A stretch of 64,000 nt of DNA from Elioraea rosea (GTDB lineage: Bacteria; Pseudomonadota; Alphaproteobacteria; Acetobacterales; Acetobacteraceae), in the NCBI RefSeq assembly GCF_007644105.1, contig NZ_VFAC01000005.1:92475-156474 (forward strand), written 5' to 3'. Below are positions 53,001-60,704 of this stretch, piece by piece. Within the stretch, counting starts at the first letter, position 1, and each line of letters starts with the position of its first letter. Position numbers and translations under genes: made by a program. Below the pieces are notes generated by a model. That model searched no databases. It was not told the DNA's origin and saw nothing but the letters and a program-made list of their open reading frames with translations.

Positions 53001-53130
53001 GCGGCAAGGCTGCTACGTGGGTGAATCGGGCTGTCCCTTCGAGATCACCGTTGATGCGACGTCTGTGATCGACGAGTCGGACGAGACGAACAACAGCGTC
53101 ACCGGCGCCTGCCCGGGGATCGTCTCGTGA
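50053..53130 (+). CDS. Large putative metallopeptidase with HEFGH motif and CARDB-like C-terminus
   Basis: The protein is 1025 residues, starting with ATG 50053 after GGGAGTG and an in-frame stop at 50044. No signal peptide or membrane helix is seen. The N-terminal 300 residues have a propeptide-like beta/alpha pattern (SFAQTYADLPVFEAGLAVKV). A zinc motif VVIHEFGHSVL is at about 417-427 (H420, E421, H424), and AHGVGDTMAVILSD follows with Asp444 where thermolysin-type enzymes have their third-ligand Glu. A Cys-rich segment (CGSSGSSCAGDCG) lies at about 762, and a C-terminal CARDB-like domain (about 900-1020, PDLVPLPAF, VRNQGDGDAP, ESDETNNS). Composition is less GC-biased than its neighbours, suggesting transfer. 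The family name is uncertain. Confidence 0.7.
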   Translation: MVNSLPSDAKIVRDKDDVIRRISHASSPYVVTGFTPASPVTLAQWYLDKFGRLFQLPAASPRTKNSSAASSGHEAGLKLSSVKTVRDSTTVVSFAQTYADLPVFEAGLAVKVRSDLSAVISAISTLHLDIDLANDPVAAPPKSERGITSARLARALGLGERPKSLEIESTHLIIYRYVQARRFHPDLPERGQPESSPTLDLPAVPASIVDGRHYVVMDVKFLLELPRWGLLHWQALIEPDSLAVLYLRAFVESCTGSVFRDDPITISGDLTHTPCAAAAVLDPLAEVVALMGLTPPAMAGDPQSLSGEYIEIVDTDPPGIAPPTAALPAGDFGFSAPTDDFAAVNAYHHMDALYRMVADMGFANFFPGTSFPIPTDHQGEGGAVNAHHYGTGSSTTKFTFGLSQAGCPVGIACDRRVVIHEFGHSVLRNNIDSGTFTFAHGVGDTMAVILSDPSSRAPDRFETFPFNSINRRHDRDVADGWGWGGANDTGSYSSEQILSTTLFRAYRSLGGDSGDLAERQFAARYVTYLMLAAVGSETPLTQPASPEDFAEDIIEADLTTSTFDRHPGGAFHKVVRWAFEKQDGYGGDPPEVDVFIDDGRAGEYPWLEAFTGAPDIWVRLEPDGGTTHERPLVGTPAYVYARVGNRGTAPAAGVSVEAFSGPGGVHAVWPDEFAPLATPMLPVAGPIASGDSTIVGPFEWTPPETTLGVSIVMSTSAPGDISNIETVAGSLETRRLVPFDNNLAQRDVAARRYPVQYSVKFVCGSSGSSCAGDCGPVAPGTYFTAINILNPSERPIRFRKRVVIALPGERAGHASTFTFNSLGPYQALEIDCADIYRHSGLPGGCFLKGFVVIESVDELDIVAVYTAAGADKHVETLDIEYIRPRVSKPETPPNGRPRRPDLVPLPAFPPPPNDNPQHLPQNFCFSTTGGGRADGVRVMVRNQGDGDAPASVTRFVFRDLPPVQIATPPIPAGGDVFVEAMIPRQGCYVGESGCPFEITVDATSVIDESDETNNSVTGACPGIVS

Positions 53131-53307
53131 CTGCGCAGAGCGCGTTCGGCATCTGACCGAACAGTGAGAGCGGGGGCGGGAAAGGCGGTCGCCCGACGCT
53201 GAAGACGAGGCTCTTGCCGCATCCGCAGGCCACCGTGTTGTAGGCCTGGGCTTGCGCAGCGACGGGTGAAGGGAAACCTTTGCTCCATGCCGAACGAAGG
53301 AGCAGGC

Positions 53308-53721
53308 ATGAGCACCAAGACAGAGAGCTATCCCGTCACCAAGGCCGAGGCCGAGTGGCGGGCGACGCTGACGCCTGAGCAGTTCCGCGTGCTCCGGGGC
53401 CACGGAACGGAGAGGGCAGGGACAAGCCCGCTCAACTACGAGAAGCGTGACGGCACCTATACCTGCGCCGGCTGCGGCACGCCGCTCTTCACTGCCGAGG
53501 CGAAGTACGAGAGCGGCACGGGCTGGCCGTCCTTCTTCCGGCCCATCGAGGGCGCGGTCGCGACGCGGACGGATCGCAGCTTCTTCATGACGCGCACGGA
53601 GGTGCACTGCGCCACCTGCGGCGGCCATCTCGGCCATGTGTTCCCCGACGGGCCGCAGCCGACAGGCCAGCGCTACTGCATGAACGGCGTGGCGATGGCG
53701 TTCGAGCCGAAGGAAGGCTGA
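53308..53721 (+). CDS. msrB: Peptide-methionine (R)-S-oxide reductase
   Basis: The protein is 137 residues, normal for MsrB, which repairs methionine-R-sulfoxide. CAGC and CATC (about residues 53-56 and 103-106) bind structural zinc. GTGWPSFF is the substrate site, and RYCMNGVAM holds the catalytic Cys (about residue 126). ATG 53308 is preceded by GGAG in AAGGAGCAGGC. It converges on osmC across a terminator hairpin. It lies 177 bases after the large metallopeptidase. Confidence 0.96.
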   Translation: MSTKTESYPVTKAEAEWRATLTPEQFRVLRGHGTERAGTSPLNYEKRDGTYTCAGCGTPLFTAEAKYESGTGWPSFFRPIEGAVATRTDRSFFMTRTEVHCATCGGHLGHVFPDGPQPTGQRYCMNGVAMAFEPKEG

Positions 53722-53729
53722 CAGCGAAA

Positions 53730-53753
53730 GGGGCTGCCCAGCGAGGCAGCCCC
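53730..53753. terminator. Bidirectional terminator hairpin between msrB and osmC
   Basis: GGGGCTGCC and GGCAGCCCC form a perfect nine-base stem around a six-base loop, in the 57 bases between convergent genes. On the reverse strand it is followed by TTT, a short T-run, so osmC termination is better supported than msrB termination. Confidence 0.6.
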
Positions 53754-53778
53754 CCGCACCGCGCCGGGCCGTGCCCGG

Positions 53779-54213
53779 TCAGGCGAGTTCCCAGTCGAGG
53801 CTGATCGGGCAGTTCAGCACCTTCGAGATCGGGCAGCCCTTCTTCGCCTCGTCCGCGATCGCGCCGAACTGGTCATGGCTCACGCCGGGCACCTTGGCCT
53901 TCAGCGTCAGCGCCGAGCCGGTGATCGAGAAGCCGCCGCCCTCGGCGGGCGCGACCGTCACCTTCGCCGTCACGTCGAGCGAGGTGGGCGTGAATCCGGC
54001 CTGGCCGAGCGCGAAGGAGAGCGCCATCGCGAAGCAGCCGGAATGGGCCGCGGCGATGAGCTCCTCCGGGTTCGTGCCCTTCTCCTCGCCGAAGCGGCGG
54101 GTGAAGGAGTAGGTCGTGTCGGAGAGCACGCCGCTGTCGGTCGTGAGCTTCCCCGAGCCTTCCTTGCCCGAACCCTGCCAGACGGCGCGCGCGCTGCGGG
54201 TGATGCCTGCCAT
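53779..54213 (-). CDS. OsmC family peroxiredoxin
   Basis: The protein is 144 residues. HSGCFAMALSFALGQAG (about residue 59) and KKGCPISKVLNCPISLD (about 124) give the two redox Cys of the OsmC/Ohr family, which reduces organic hydroperoxides. FTRRFGEEKGTNPEELI is the typical N-terminal loop. The ATG at 54213 follows CGGGAG with good spacing. The longer frame to 54306 is not used. Convergent with msrB, another oxidative-repair gene. Confidence 0.92.
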   Translation of the reverse strand: MAGITRSARAVWQGSGKEGSGKLTTDSGVLSDTTYSFTRRFGEEKGTNPEELIAAAHSGCFAMALSFALGQAGFTPTSLDVTAKVTVAPAEGGGFSITGSALTLKAKVPGVSHDQFGAIADEAKKGCPISKVLNCPISLDWELA

Positions 54214-54307
54214 GATGATGTTTCTCCCGTTTTGGTGGGAGGTCAGCCTGCCTGCCATGGCAGGCAACTGGCAAGGCGGCGCCACGCCAGGGGCGGCCGG
54301 CGTCACA

Positions 54308-55087
54308 CTAACGTGCTACGCCTGCAAGATCCTCGACCGGGATTATCTGCACGGAACGGAAGATCTCTGTCGCGGTGGCGCGGAATGCCGCCGCACGCTG
54401 CGGCGCCATCGGATCGCCCTGCGTCCACTCCTGAAGGGTCATGACCATCGCCGCCGCCTGCCTCCCGGGTGGCTGGCAGACCCGCGCATCCATCTCGAAC
54501 TGCCTTCCCGTCCCCGGCACCACGCCCGCATGCGTCATCGGAAAGCAGTGTGTCGCTGCATCGATCGGCCCGATGTCGGGAGCGCGTCCCATCCGGCGCG
54601 GCAGTGCCATCCATTCCTGGTCGGGCGATGGCGTTGGGGAAGTCATTTCGCGCGCCACCGTCTCCACCAGCCGTTCCCTTGCCTTGACGAGATCGGCGCC
54701 GGGCTCGCTGACGGCCCAGGCACTGATCTGGACGATGATGGCGTGCATGTCCTCCGGCCTCGCGCCCGGCCGCTGCCGGAGAGCCTCGACCCGCGGGGTC
54801 ACATCCATGAAGGTCCTCCGCGCAACCCCACTCGACGCCGCGCTGACCTCGCACCAGCCGCTGCCGGGCAATGTGACGAGCACAACGTTGCGTCCGGCGA
54901 TCAGCGGGGCCCTGCCGCCGCCGCTCCGACCCAGGCTGCCCCCGAGCCGCTGGCATTCGGCGGCCGCGCCGGATTGCGCGGCAGATGCAGAGGGCACGTC
55001 GGACTGCCCTGACCCTGCCGCGCATCCGAGCAGGGCAAGGCAGAGAAGCGCGGTTGCAGACCGGAAAGGGCTGGCGCTGGACCGCAT
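54308..55087 (-). CDS. Putative lipoprotein, unknown
   Basis: The protein is 259 residues with a lipobox LLGC (signal ATALLCLALLGC, about residue 22). The mature part has few recognisable elements: VVLVTLPGSGWCEVSAASSG, LPRRMGRAPDIGPIDAATHC and MVMTLQEWTQGDPMAP, with scattered Cys. The last third resembles nothing I know. ATG 55087 is chosen because CTGAGGGGGTACCG precedes it, rather than a TTG at 55105. It is divergent from nothing and precedes osmC by 94 bases on the same strand. Confidence 0.6.
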   Translation of the reverse strand: MRSSASPFRSATALLCLALLGCAAGSGQSDVPSASAAQSGAAAECQRLGGSLGRSGGGRAPLIAGRNVVLVTLPGSGWCEVSAASSGVARRTFMDVTPRVEALRQRPGARPEDMHAIIVQISAWAVSEPGADLVKARERLVETVAREMTSPTPSPDQEWMALPRRMGRAPDIGPIDAATHCFPMTHAGVVPGTGRQFEMDARVCQPPGRQAAAMVMTLQEWTQGDPMAPQRAAAFRATATEIFRSVQIIPVEDLAGVAR

Positions 55088-55147
55088 CGGTACCCCCTCA
55101 GACAAGGGGACCTTAGCTGGCGGTGCGGCAATCGGCCGTGACGTGGG

Positions 55148-55705
55148 TCAACGGGCAACGGCGCGCTGCTGCAGCGCGTAGTCGGCCTCGGCCGTGTAGT
55201 GCGCGCCGTCGCGGCCGAGGCGGGAGGAGAACAAGGTGAAATGCTCGACCGGCACGGGGCCGAGGCGGAACAGGCCGTTCTCGTGCAGGAAGGCGCCGAG
55301 CTTGATGTTGTCGGGCTGGTCGAGCCGCGCCAGCGTGACATGCGGGCTGAACTTCCGACGCTCCGGCTCGCAGCCCGCCCGAACGACCGCGCTCTCCACC
55401 TTGGCGCGGAGATGCTCGAGCGCCGGATTGCGCTCGACGCCGACCCAGAGCGCATGCACGCGCCGCCCGCTCTCGAACACCCCCACCCCCTCGAGCGTCA
55501 GGTCGAAGCCCCGGGCGGCTATCGTGGCGAGCGCCGCATCGATGTCGTCCGCCTGGCCGTGATCGACCTCGCCGACGAAGCGAAGCGTCAGATGCATGTT
55601 CTCGGGCGGAACCCAGCGCGCGCCCGGAAGCCGCGCTCCCGTCAGAAGGCCAAGGCGGCGGCGGACGGTCTCGGGAAGATCGAGCGCGACGAAGAGCCTG
55701 ACCAT
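55148..55705 (-). CDS. thpR: RNA 2',3'-cyclic phosphodiesterase ThpR
   Basis: The protein is 185 residues in the 2H phosphoesterase/ligase family. The two H-x-T-x motifs NMHLTLRFVGE (about residue 37) and SPHVTLARLD (about 120) are intact. MVRLFVALDLPETVR is the standard start, and WVPPENMHLTLRFVG precedes the first. Length is normal. It opens 2',3'-cyclic phosphates or joins RNA ends. It lies 28 bases downstream of the TesA-like gene on the same strand. Confidence 0.92.
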   Translation of the reverse strand: MVRLFVALDLPETVRRRLGLLTGARLPGARWVPPENMHLTLRFVGEVDHGQADDIDAALATIAARGFDLTLEGVGVFESGRRVHALWVGVERNPALEHLRAKVESAVVRAGCEPERRKFSPHVTLARLDQPDNIKLGAFLHENGLFRLGPVPVEHFTLFSSRLGRDGAHYTAEADYALQQRAVAR

Positions 55706-55733
55706 GCACCGAGCCTCCTCATCCGCCCCGCCC

Positions 55734-56420
55734 CTACCCCCGCGCCCGCGCGATCAGCCGTTCGACCGAGGGGAGGATGCGCTCGACCATCACGGCGACG
55801 CCGCGCGCGTTCGGGTGGATGCCGTCCGGCTGGTTGAGCGCCGCCTCGGTCGCCACCCCGTCGAGGAAGAAGGGGTAGAAGATCACGTCATGCTCCTGCG
55901 CGAGCCGCCTGTAGGCGCCCTCGAAGGCCTCGACATACTCGGGGCCGAGGTTGCGCGGGGCAAGCATGCCGGCGAGCAGGACGGGGATGTTCCGCTGCCC
56001 GAGGCGGGTCAGGATGTCGTTGAGGTTGGCGTAGGTCGCCTGCGGATCGAGCCCGCGCAGGAGGTCGTTGCCGCCGAGCGCCACGATCGCGGCATTGGGG
56101 TTCTCGGCAAGCGACCAGTCGAGCCGCGCGCGGCCGCCCGCCGTCGTGTCGCCCGACACGCCGGCATCGAGCACCGTCGCCTCGATGCCCTTCTCCCGAA
56201 GTGCGGCCTGGAGCTGGGCGACGAACCCTTCCTGCCGGGCGAGCCCGTAGCCCGCCGTGAGGCTGTCGCCGAGGGCGAGGATGCGCACCGGACCACCCTG
56301 GGCGAGCGCCGGTAGGCCTGACATGGCCGTGAGGCTTGCTGCACCTGCGAGAGCAAGCAGTTTGCGCCGGCCGACCAGAAGGCCATATGCGATCGGAACG
56401 TTGGAGGATTGCGCGCTCAT
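55734..56420 (-). CDS. tesA: Arylesterase / lysophospholipase, SGNH family (TesA-like)
   Basis: The protein is 228 residues. An N-terminal RR-containing signal (GRRKLLALAGAASLTAMSGLPALAQ) precedes the SGNH hydrolase domain. ILALGDSLTAGYGLA is block I with the nucleophile Ser, LGGNDLLRGLDP block III, and DGIHPNARGVAV block V with Asp and His. The domain order and the divergent ybbA/ybbP neighbours copy the E. coli tesA region. The start ATG (56418-56420) overlaps the ATG of the divergent gene in a CATG. An ATG at 56429 would avoid this by adding three residues. Confidence 0.9.
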   Translation of the reverse strand: MSAQSSNVPIAYGLLVGRRKLLALAGAASLTAMSGLPALAQGGPVRILALGDSLTAGYGLARQEGFVAQLQAALREKGIEATVLDAGVSGDTTAGGRARLDWSLAENPNAAIVALGGNDLLRGLDPQATYANLNDILTRLGQRNIPVLLAGMLAPRNLGPEYVEAFEGAYRRLAQEHDVIFYPFFLDGVATEAALNQPDGIHPNARGVAVMVERILPSVERLIARARG

Positions 56421-57156
56421 GGATGCCATTGTCTCGGACCTGCCCCTCGCCCCCGCGGCTTCGGCAGGGAACGACTCGCTGATCGCGGTGCGCGACCTCT
56501 CCTTCACGGTGGCGTCGGCTGCCGGGCAGGTCAACATTCTCAGGGGTGTCACATTCTCGGTGGCGTCGGGCGAGGCCGTCGGCATCGTCGGGCCGTCGGG
56601 AAGCGGCAAGTCCACCCTGATGATGCTGCTCGGCGGTCTCGACCGGGCCACGGGCGGCTCGATCCGCGTCGCCGGGCACGACCTGACCGCCCTCGGCGAG
56701 GACGCGCTCGCCCGTTTCCGGCGCGACCATGTCGGCATCGTGTTCCAGGCCTTCCACCTCGTGCCGACGATGACGGCCGAGGAGAACGTCGCCCTGCCCC
56801 TCGAGTTCGGCGGCGGCGAGGACGCGATCGAGCGGGCGCGCGAAGCGCTCGGCCGCGTCGGCCTTGGCCACCGCACCACCCATTATCCCGCCCAGCTCTC
56901 TGGCGGTGAGCAGCAGCGGGTGGCGCTCGCCCGCGCCATCGTCGCGCGGCCGGCCATCATCCTCGCCGACGAGCCAACCGGGAACCTCGACGGCGCCACA
57001 GGCTCGGCGGTGATGGACCTGTTGTTCGGCATCCGTGCCGAGCTCGGCACGACGCTTCTCCTGATCACGCACGACACCGCGCTCGCCTCGCGCTGCGGCC
57101 GGGTGATCGCCATCGCGGACGGGCGGATCGCTTCCGACTCCCAGGCCGTCAGCTGA
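56419..57156 (+). CDS. ybbA: ABC transporter ATP-binding protein YbbA/LolD-like
   Basis: The protein is 245 residues. VGPSGSGKSTLMML (Walker A, about residue 55), LSGGEQQRVALARAIV (signature), IILADEPTGNLDG (Walker B) and LLITHDTALA (H-loop) are all intact. The sequence matches the MacB/LolD/YbbA family that drives FtsX-like permeases. ATG 56419 is supported by GGAGG at 56403-56407, 11 bases upstream. It overlaps the divergent tesA start codon. It is coupled to the permease by TGATG at 57154-57158. Role: probably lipid or thioester-type export or remodelling, by family. Confidence 0.93.
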   Translation: MDAIVSDLPLAPAASAGNDSLIAVRDLSFTVASAAGQVNILRGVTFSVASGEAVGIVGPSGSGKSTLMMLLGGLDRATGGSIRVAGHDLTALGEDALARFRRDHVGIVFQAFHLVPTMTAEENVALPLEFGGGEDAIERAREALGRVGLGHRTTHYPAQLSGGEQQRVALARAIVARPAIILADEPTGNLDGATGSAVMDLLFGIRAELGTTLLLITHDTALASRCGRVIAIADGRIASDSQAVS

Positions 57157-59687
57157 TGTCGCTCGTCCTCTCCAACGCCTGGCGCATCGCGCGGCGCGAG
57201 CTGCGCGGCGGGGCCAAGGCCATGCGCATCGTCATCGCCTGCCTCGCGCTTGGCGTCGCTGCCATCGCCGCCGTCGGCACGCTGAGCCGGGCCGTGCAGG
57301 AAGGCCTGCGCGCCGACGGCCGTCGAATCCTCGGCGGCGACATCGAGGTGTCGGTCGGCTACCGGCCGATGCCCCAGGCCGCGCTCGATTGGGCTGCCGC
57401 GCGCGGCGGCACCGTCTCCACCGTCACGGAGCTCCGCTCGATGCTCGTCGTCGAGGCGGGGGAGCGGGAGCGCACGCTGGTGGAGCTCAAGGCGGTGGAC
57501 GGCGCCTACCCGCTCTACGGCGAGGCGCGGATCGAGCCGGAGATGCCGCTCGCGGAGGCCTTCGCGGTGCGCGACGGCCGCCCCGGCCTCGTCGCCGAGC
57601 GTGTGGTGATCGAGCGCCTCGGGCTTCGTCCGGGTGACACGGTGAGGCTCGGCGAGGCGCTGTTCGAGGTGCGCGGTACGCTCGCCGAGGAGCCGGACAA
57701 GGTCGCGAGCCCCGCCGTGCTCGGCCCGCACGCGATGATCTCTGCCGAGGCGCTTGCCGCCACGCGCCTCGTCCAGCCGGGCAGCCTCGTCGAGTACGAG
57801 TACAGGATACGCCTGCCCGAGGGGACGAACGTCGCCGCCTTCCGCTCGGCCATGGAGGCGGCCTTCCCCGATGGCGGCTGGCGGTTCCGCACGTACAACC
57901 AGGCCGCACCTGGCGTGATCCGCTTCGTCGAGCAGGCCGCCCTCTTCCTCACCCTTGTCGGGCTTACGGCACTTCTTGTAGGCGGCATCGGCGTGGCCAA
58001 CGGCGTCACCGCCTGGCTCGAGGCGCGGCGCAGGACGATCGCGACGCTGAAATGCCTCGGCGCCCCCTCGGCCACCGTGTTCGCCGCCTATGGCATCCAG
58101 CTCCTGGCGATCGCCGGCATCGGCGTCGCCATCGGCCTCGCGGGCGGGCTGCTTCTTCCCTGGCTCGGCGCGCAGGCGCTCGCGGGCGTGCTGCCCGTGC
58201 CGCCGCGATTCGGCGTCTATCCGGAGCCGCTCGCCGTTGCCGCCGCCTTCGGCCTGCTGACGGCAGCGACCTTCGCGCTGTGGCCGCTCGCCCGGGCCCG
58301 CGCCATCCCCGCCGTCGCCCTGTTCCGCGACGTGGTCGCCCGCGCGGAGGCGAGGCCAGGCTGGGCGCTCCTTGCCGCGAACGGTGCGCTCGCCGCGCTG
58401 CTCGTGGGGCTGACGATCGCCATCGCGCAGGACCGCCGCTTCGCCGCGGCCTTCTGCGCTGGCGCAGCCGGCACGCTGCTCCTGTTCCGGCTTGGCGCCG
58501 CGGGGCTGAAGGCGCTGGCCGCCCGCGCTCCGCGCTCGCGCATTCCCGCCATCCGCCTCGGCCTCGCCAATCTGCACCGTCCCGGCGCGCCGACGGGGCT
58601 GATGCTCGTCTCGCTCGGGCTCGGCCTCTCCACGCTCGCCGCGGTGGCGCTGATCCAGGCCAACATCCTGCGCCAGGTGACCGAGACGATGCCGGACTCC
58701 GCGCCGGCCTTCTTCTTCATCGACATCCAGAACGACCAGACCAGCCGCTTCGATGGGCTTGCCGAGGCGCAGCAGGGGGTGGGTCAGGTGCTTCGCGTGC
58801 CTTCGCTCCGCGCGCGCATCGTCGCCATCAACGGCACGCCGACCGAGCAGGTGACGGTGGCGCCCGAAAGCGCCTGGGCGCTTCGCGGTGACCGAGGGCT
58901 CACCTACGCCGCCACGCCGCCGGAAGGCACGCGCATCGTCGCCGGGCAGTGGTGGCCGGCGGATTATCGCGGCGAGCCGCTCGTCAGCTTCGACGCCAAC
59001 CTCGCCCGCGGCTTCGGCATCGGCGTCGGCGACACGCTCACGGTCAACGTGCTCGGGCGCGACGTGACGCTGCGCATCGCCTCGCTGCGCGACATCTCGT
59101 GGCGTTCCCTCGGCATGAACTTCACCCTCGTCGCCTCGCCAGGCCTGCTCGAAGCAGCGCCGCACACGCACATCGCCACCGTGCATGCGACGCGCGAGGC
59201 GGAGGTGCCGCTTCTCCGCGCGGTGACGGACGCGCTGCCGAACGTCTCGGCCATCCGCGTGCGCGAGGCGCTCGAGGCGGTCTCGCGCCTGCTCGGGCAG
59301 ATCGGCGCGGCGCTCTCCTCCACCGGCGCGATCACGCTCATCTCCGGCGCGCTCGTGCTCGCCGGCGCGATCGCCGCCGGGCGGCGCCGGCGCATCTACG
59401 AGGCGGTCGTGCTCAAGACGCTCGGTGCCACCCGGCGGCAGGTGCTCGCCGCCTATCTGGTCGAGTTCGGCGTGCTCGGCGCGACGGCCGGTGCGATCGC
59501 GGCGATCGTCGGCACCGTGGCCTCCTGGGCCGTGGTGACGTTCGTGATGCGCGCAGAATGGGTGTTCCTGCCGGGCACGCTTGCCGTGACGGTGCTCGCC
59601 TGTACGCTGATGACGATGGCGATGGGCTGGGCCGGCACGGCGGTGGCACTGCGCGCACGGCCGGCACCGCTTCTGCGCACGGAATAG
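57156..59687 (+). CDS. ybbP: ABC transporter permease, FtsX family (YbbP-like)
   Basis: The protein is 843 residues. An N-terminal helix (RIVIACLALGVAAIAAVG, about residue 22) is followed by a large periplasmic domain and FtsX membrane blocks. GGIGVANGVTAWLEARRRTIATLKCLGAPSA is the FtsX core (about 270), and a second block (EAVVLKTLGATRRQVLAAYLVE, about 750) makes the two-repeat YbbP layout. It forms an ABC complex with the ybbA product, and with tesA next to it. The start at 57156 shares one base with the upstream stop. Confidence 0.93.
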   Translation: MSLVLSNAWRIARRELRGGAKAMRIVIACLALGVAAIAAVGTLSRAVQEGLRADGRRILGGDIEVSVGYRPMPQAALDWAAARGGTVSTVTELRSMLVVEAGERERTLVELKAVDGAYPLYGEARIEPEMPLAEAFAVRDGRPGLVAERVVIERLGLRPGDTVRLGEALFEVRGTLAEEPDKVASPAVLGPHAMISAEALAATRLVQPGSLVEYEYRIRLPEGTNVAAFRSAMEAAFPDGGWRFRTYNQAAPGVIRFVEQAALFLTLVGLTALLVGGIGVANGVTAWLEARRRTIATLKCLGAPSATVFAAYGIQLLAIAGIGVAIGLAGGLLLPWLGAQALAGVLPVPPRFGVYPEPLAVAAAFGLLTAATFALWPLARARAIPAVALFRDVVARAEARPGWALLAANGALAALLVGLTIAIAQDRRFAAAFCAGAAGTLLLFRLGAAGLKALAARAPRSRIPAIRLGLANLHRPGAPTGLMLVSLGLGLSTLAAVALIQANILRQVTETMPDSAPAFFFIDIQNDQTSRFDGLAEAQQGVGQVLRVPSLRARIVAINGTPTEQVTVAPESAWALRGDRGLTYAATPPEGTRIVAGQWWPADYRGEPLVSFDANLARGFGIGVGDTLTVNVLGRDVTLRIASLRDISWRSLGMNFTLVASPGLLEAAPHTHIATVHATREAEVPLLRAVTDALPNVSAIRVREALEAVSRLLGQIGAALSSTGAITLISGALVLAGAIAAGRRRRIYEAVVLKTLGATRRQVLAAYLVEFGVLGATAGAIAAIVGTVASWAVVTFVMRAEWVFLPGTLAVTVLACTLMTMAMGWAGTAVALRARPAPLLRTE

Positions 59688-59692
59688 TGTCG

Positions 59693-59763
59693 CTTGCGCT
59701 GCGTCGCGGAATCCGATTGATTCGGAGAAAGCGCAAGCCATATATCCGACCTGTAGGGTCGGA
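59693..59763. promoter_or_regulatory. AT-richer stretch with two hairpins and a putative promoter before the BI-1 gene
   Basis: CTTGCGCT (59693-59700) pairs with AGCGCAAG (59730-59737), an eight-base stem enclosing TCCGA/TCGGA. A second perfect hairpin, TCCGACC/GGTCGGA, spans 59745-59763. Between them TTGATT (59717-59722) and TATATC (59741-59746) are spaced 18 bases, a plausible sigma-70 promoter. The first hairpin may terminate ybbP; the second would lie in the 5' leader. None is proven. Confidence 0.4.
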
Positions 59764-59849
59764 CAAGGCTCGGTGCGCCTTCGGGCTCGCAGGGGGCTCC
59801 GACCCGGACCAGCTTCTGGGACACCAAGAACGAAGGGATTAGTGGAACG

Positions 59850-60635
59850 ATGGCCTGGAATCCAGACTACCGCTCGATGGCCGCCACGCAGACGGTACCT
59901 TCCGCCGGCGTAGACGCCGCGCGGCTGGATGTCGGGCTGCGGAAGTACATGCTCGGCGTCTACAACTACATGGCGTCGGGCCTGCTGCTGAGCGGCATCG
60001 TCGCTCTCGTGATCTCCTCCTCCCCGGCGATCGCAGAGCTCTTCTACCAGCGCGTGGCGACGCCGCGCGGCGTGTTCACGCAGCCGACCGTTCTCGGCAT
60101 GATTGCGATGTTCTCGCCGTTGGCGCTGATCCTCGTGATGAGCTTCGGCATCAACCGCCTGTCCAAGACGACGGCGCAGGCGATGTACTGGGCCTTCACG
60201 GCGCTGATGGGCATCTCGCTCGCCAACATCTTCCTGGTCTACACGGGCGCCTCGGTCAGCCGCGTGTTCTTCATCACGGCCGGCACCTTCGCCGCGATGA
60301 GCATCATCGGCTACACGACGCAGCGTGACCTGACGAAGATGGGCTCGTTCCTGCTGATGGGCCTGATCGGCATCATCCTGGCGAGCGTGGTGAACATCTT
60401 CATCGGCTCGACGGCGCTGCAGTTCGCCGTATCGGTGCTCGGCGTGGTGATCTTCGTGGGCCTGATCGCCTTCGACACGCAGCGCATCAAGAACGACTAC
60501 ATCTCGCACGCCTATGCCGAGGGCACCGAGCTCGCCGGCAAGCGCACGGTGTTCGACGCGCTGGCGCTCTACCTGAACTTCATCAACCTGTTCCAGCTGC
60601 TCATGAGCCTGCTGGGCCAGCGCCAGAGCGAGTGA
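59850..60635 (+). CDS. Bax inhibitor-1/YccA family membrane protein
   Basis: The protein is 261 residues with seven membrane helices. LDVGLRKYMLGVYNYMASGL is the usual N-terminal segment. The family motifs YTTQRDLTKMGSFLLMGLIGI and VGLIAFDTQRIKNDY (with the conserved Asp pair near the C-terminus) are present. YccA-type proteins modulate FtsH protease and may leak ions. It has its own putative promoter and a strong terminator downstream, so it is probably monocistronic. The ATG at 59850 is clear. Confidence 0.95.
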   Translation: MAWNPDYRSMAATQTVPSAGVDAARLDVGLRKYMLGVYNYMASGLLLSGIVALVISSSPAIAELFYQRVATPRGVFTQPTVLGMIAMFSPLALILVMSFGINRLSKTTAQAMYWAFTALMGISLANIFLVYTGASVSRVFFITAGTFAAMSIIGYTTQRDLTKMGSFLLMGLIGIILASVVNIFIGSTALQFAVSVLGVVIFVGLIAFDTQRIKNDYISHAYAEGTELAGKRTVFDALALYLNFINLFQLLMSLLGQRQSE

Positions 60636-60663
60636 CCAGGCAGCGCCTGGAGGCATAAGCCAG

Positions 60664-60690
60664 GGCCCCGGGGGCAACCCCGGGGCCTTT
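60664..60690 (+). terminator. Strong intrinsic terminator after the BI-1 gene
   Basis: GGCCCCGGGG / CCCCGGGGCC is a perfect ten-base stem with a GCAA (GNRA-type) loop, followed by TTTCTCGTTCT. It lies 28 bases after the stop of the BI-1 gene and 15 before the converging CGNR gene, so it could act in both directions, but the T-run favours the forward one. Confidence 0.75.
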
Positions 60691-60704
60691 CTCGTTCTGG
60701 GGCC

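Noticed and set aside
56883..60677. 1264-residue open frame on the reverse strand
   Set aside because: It lies antisense to ybbP and the BI-1 gene and is rich in Arg, His and Glu with no recognisable domain. Such frames arise from high GC.
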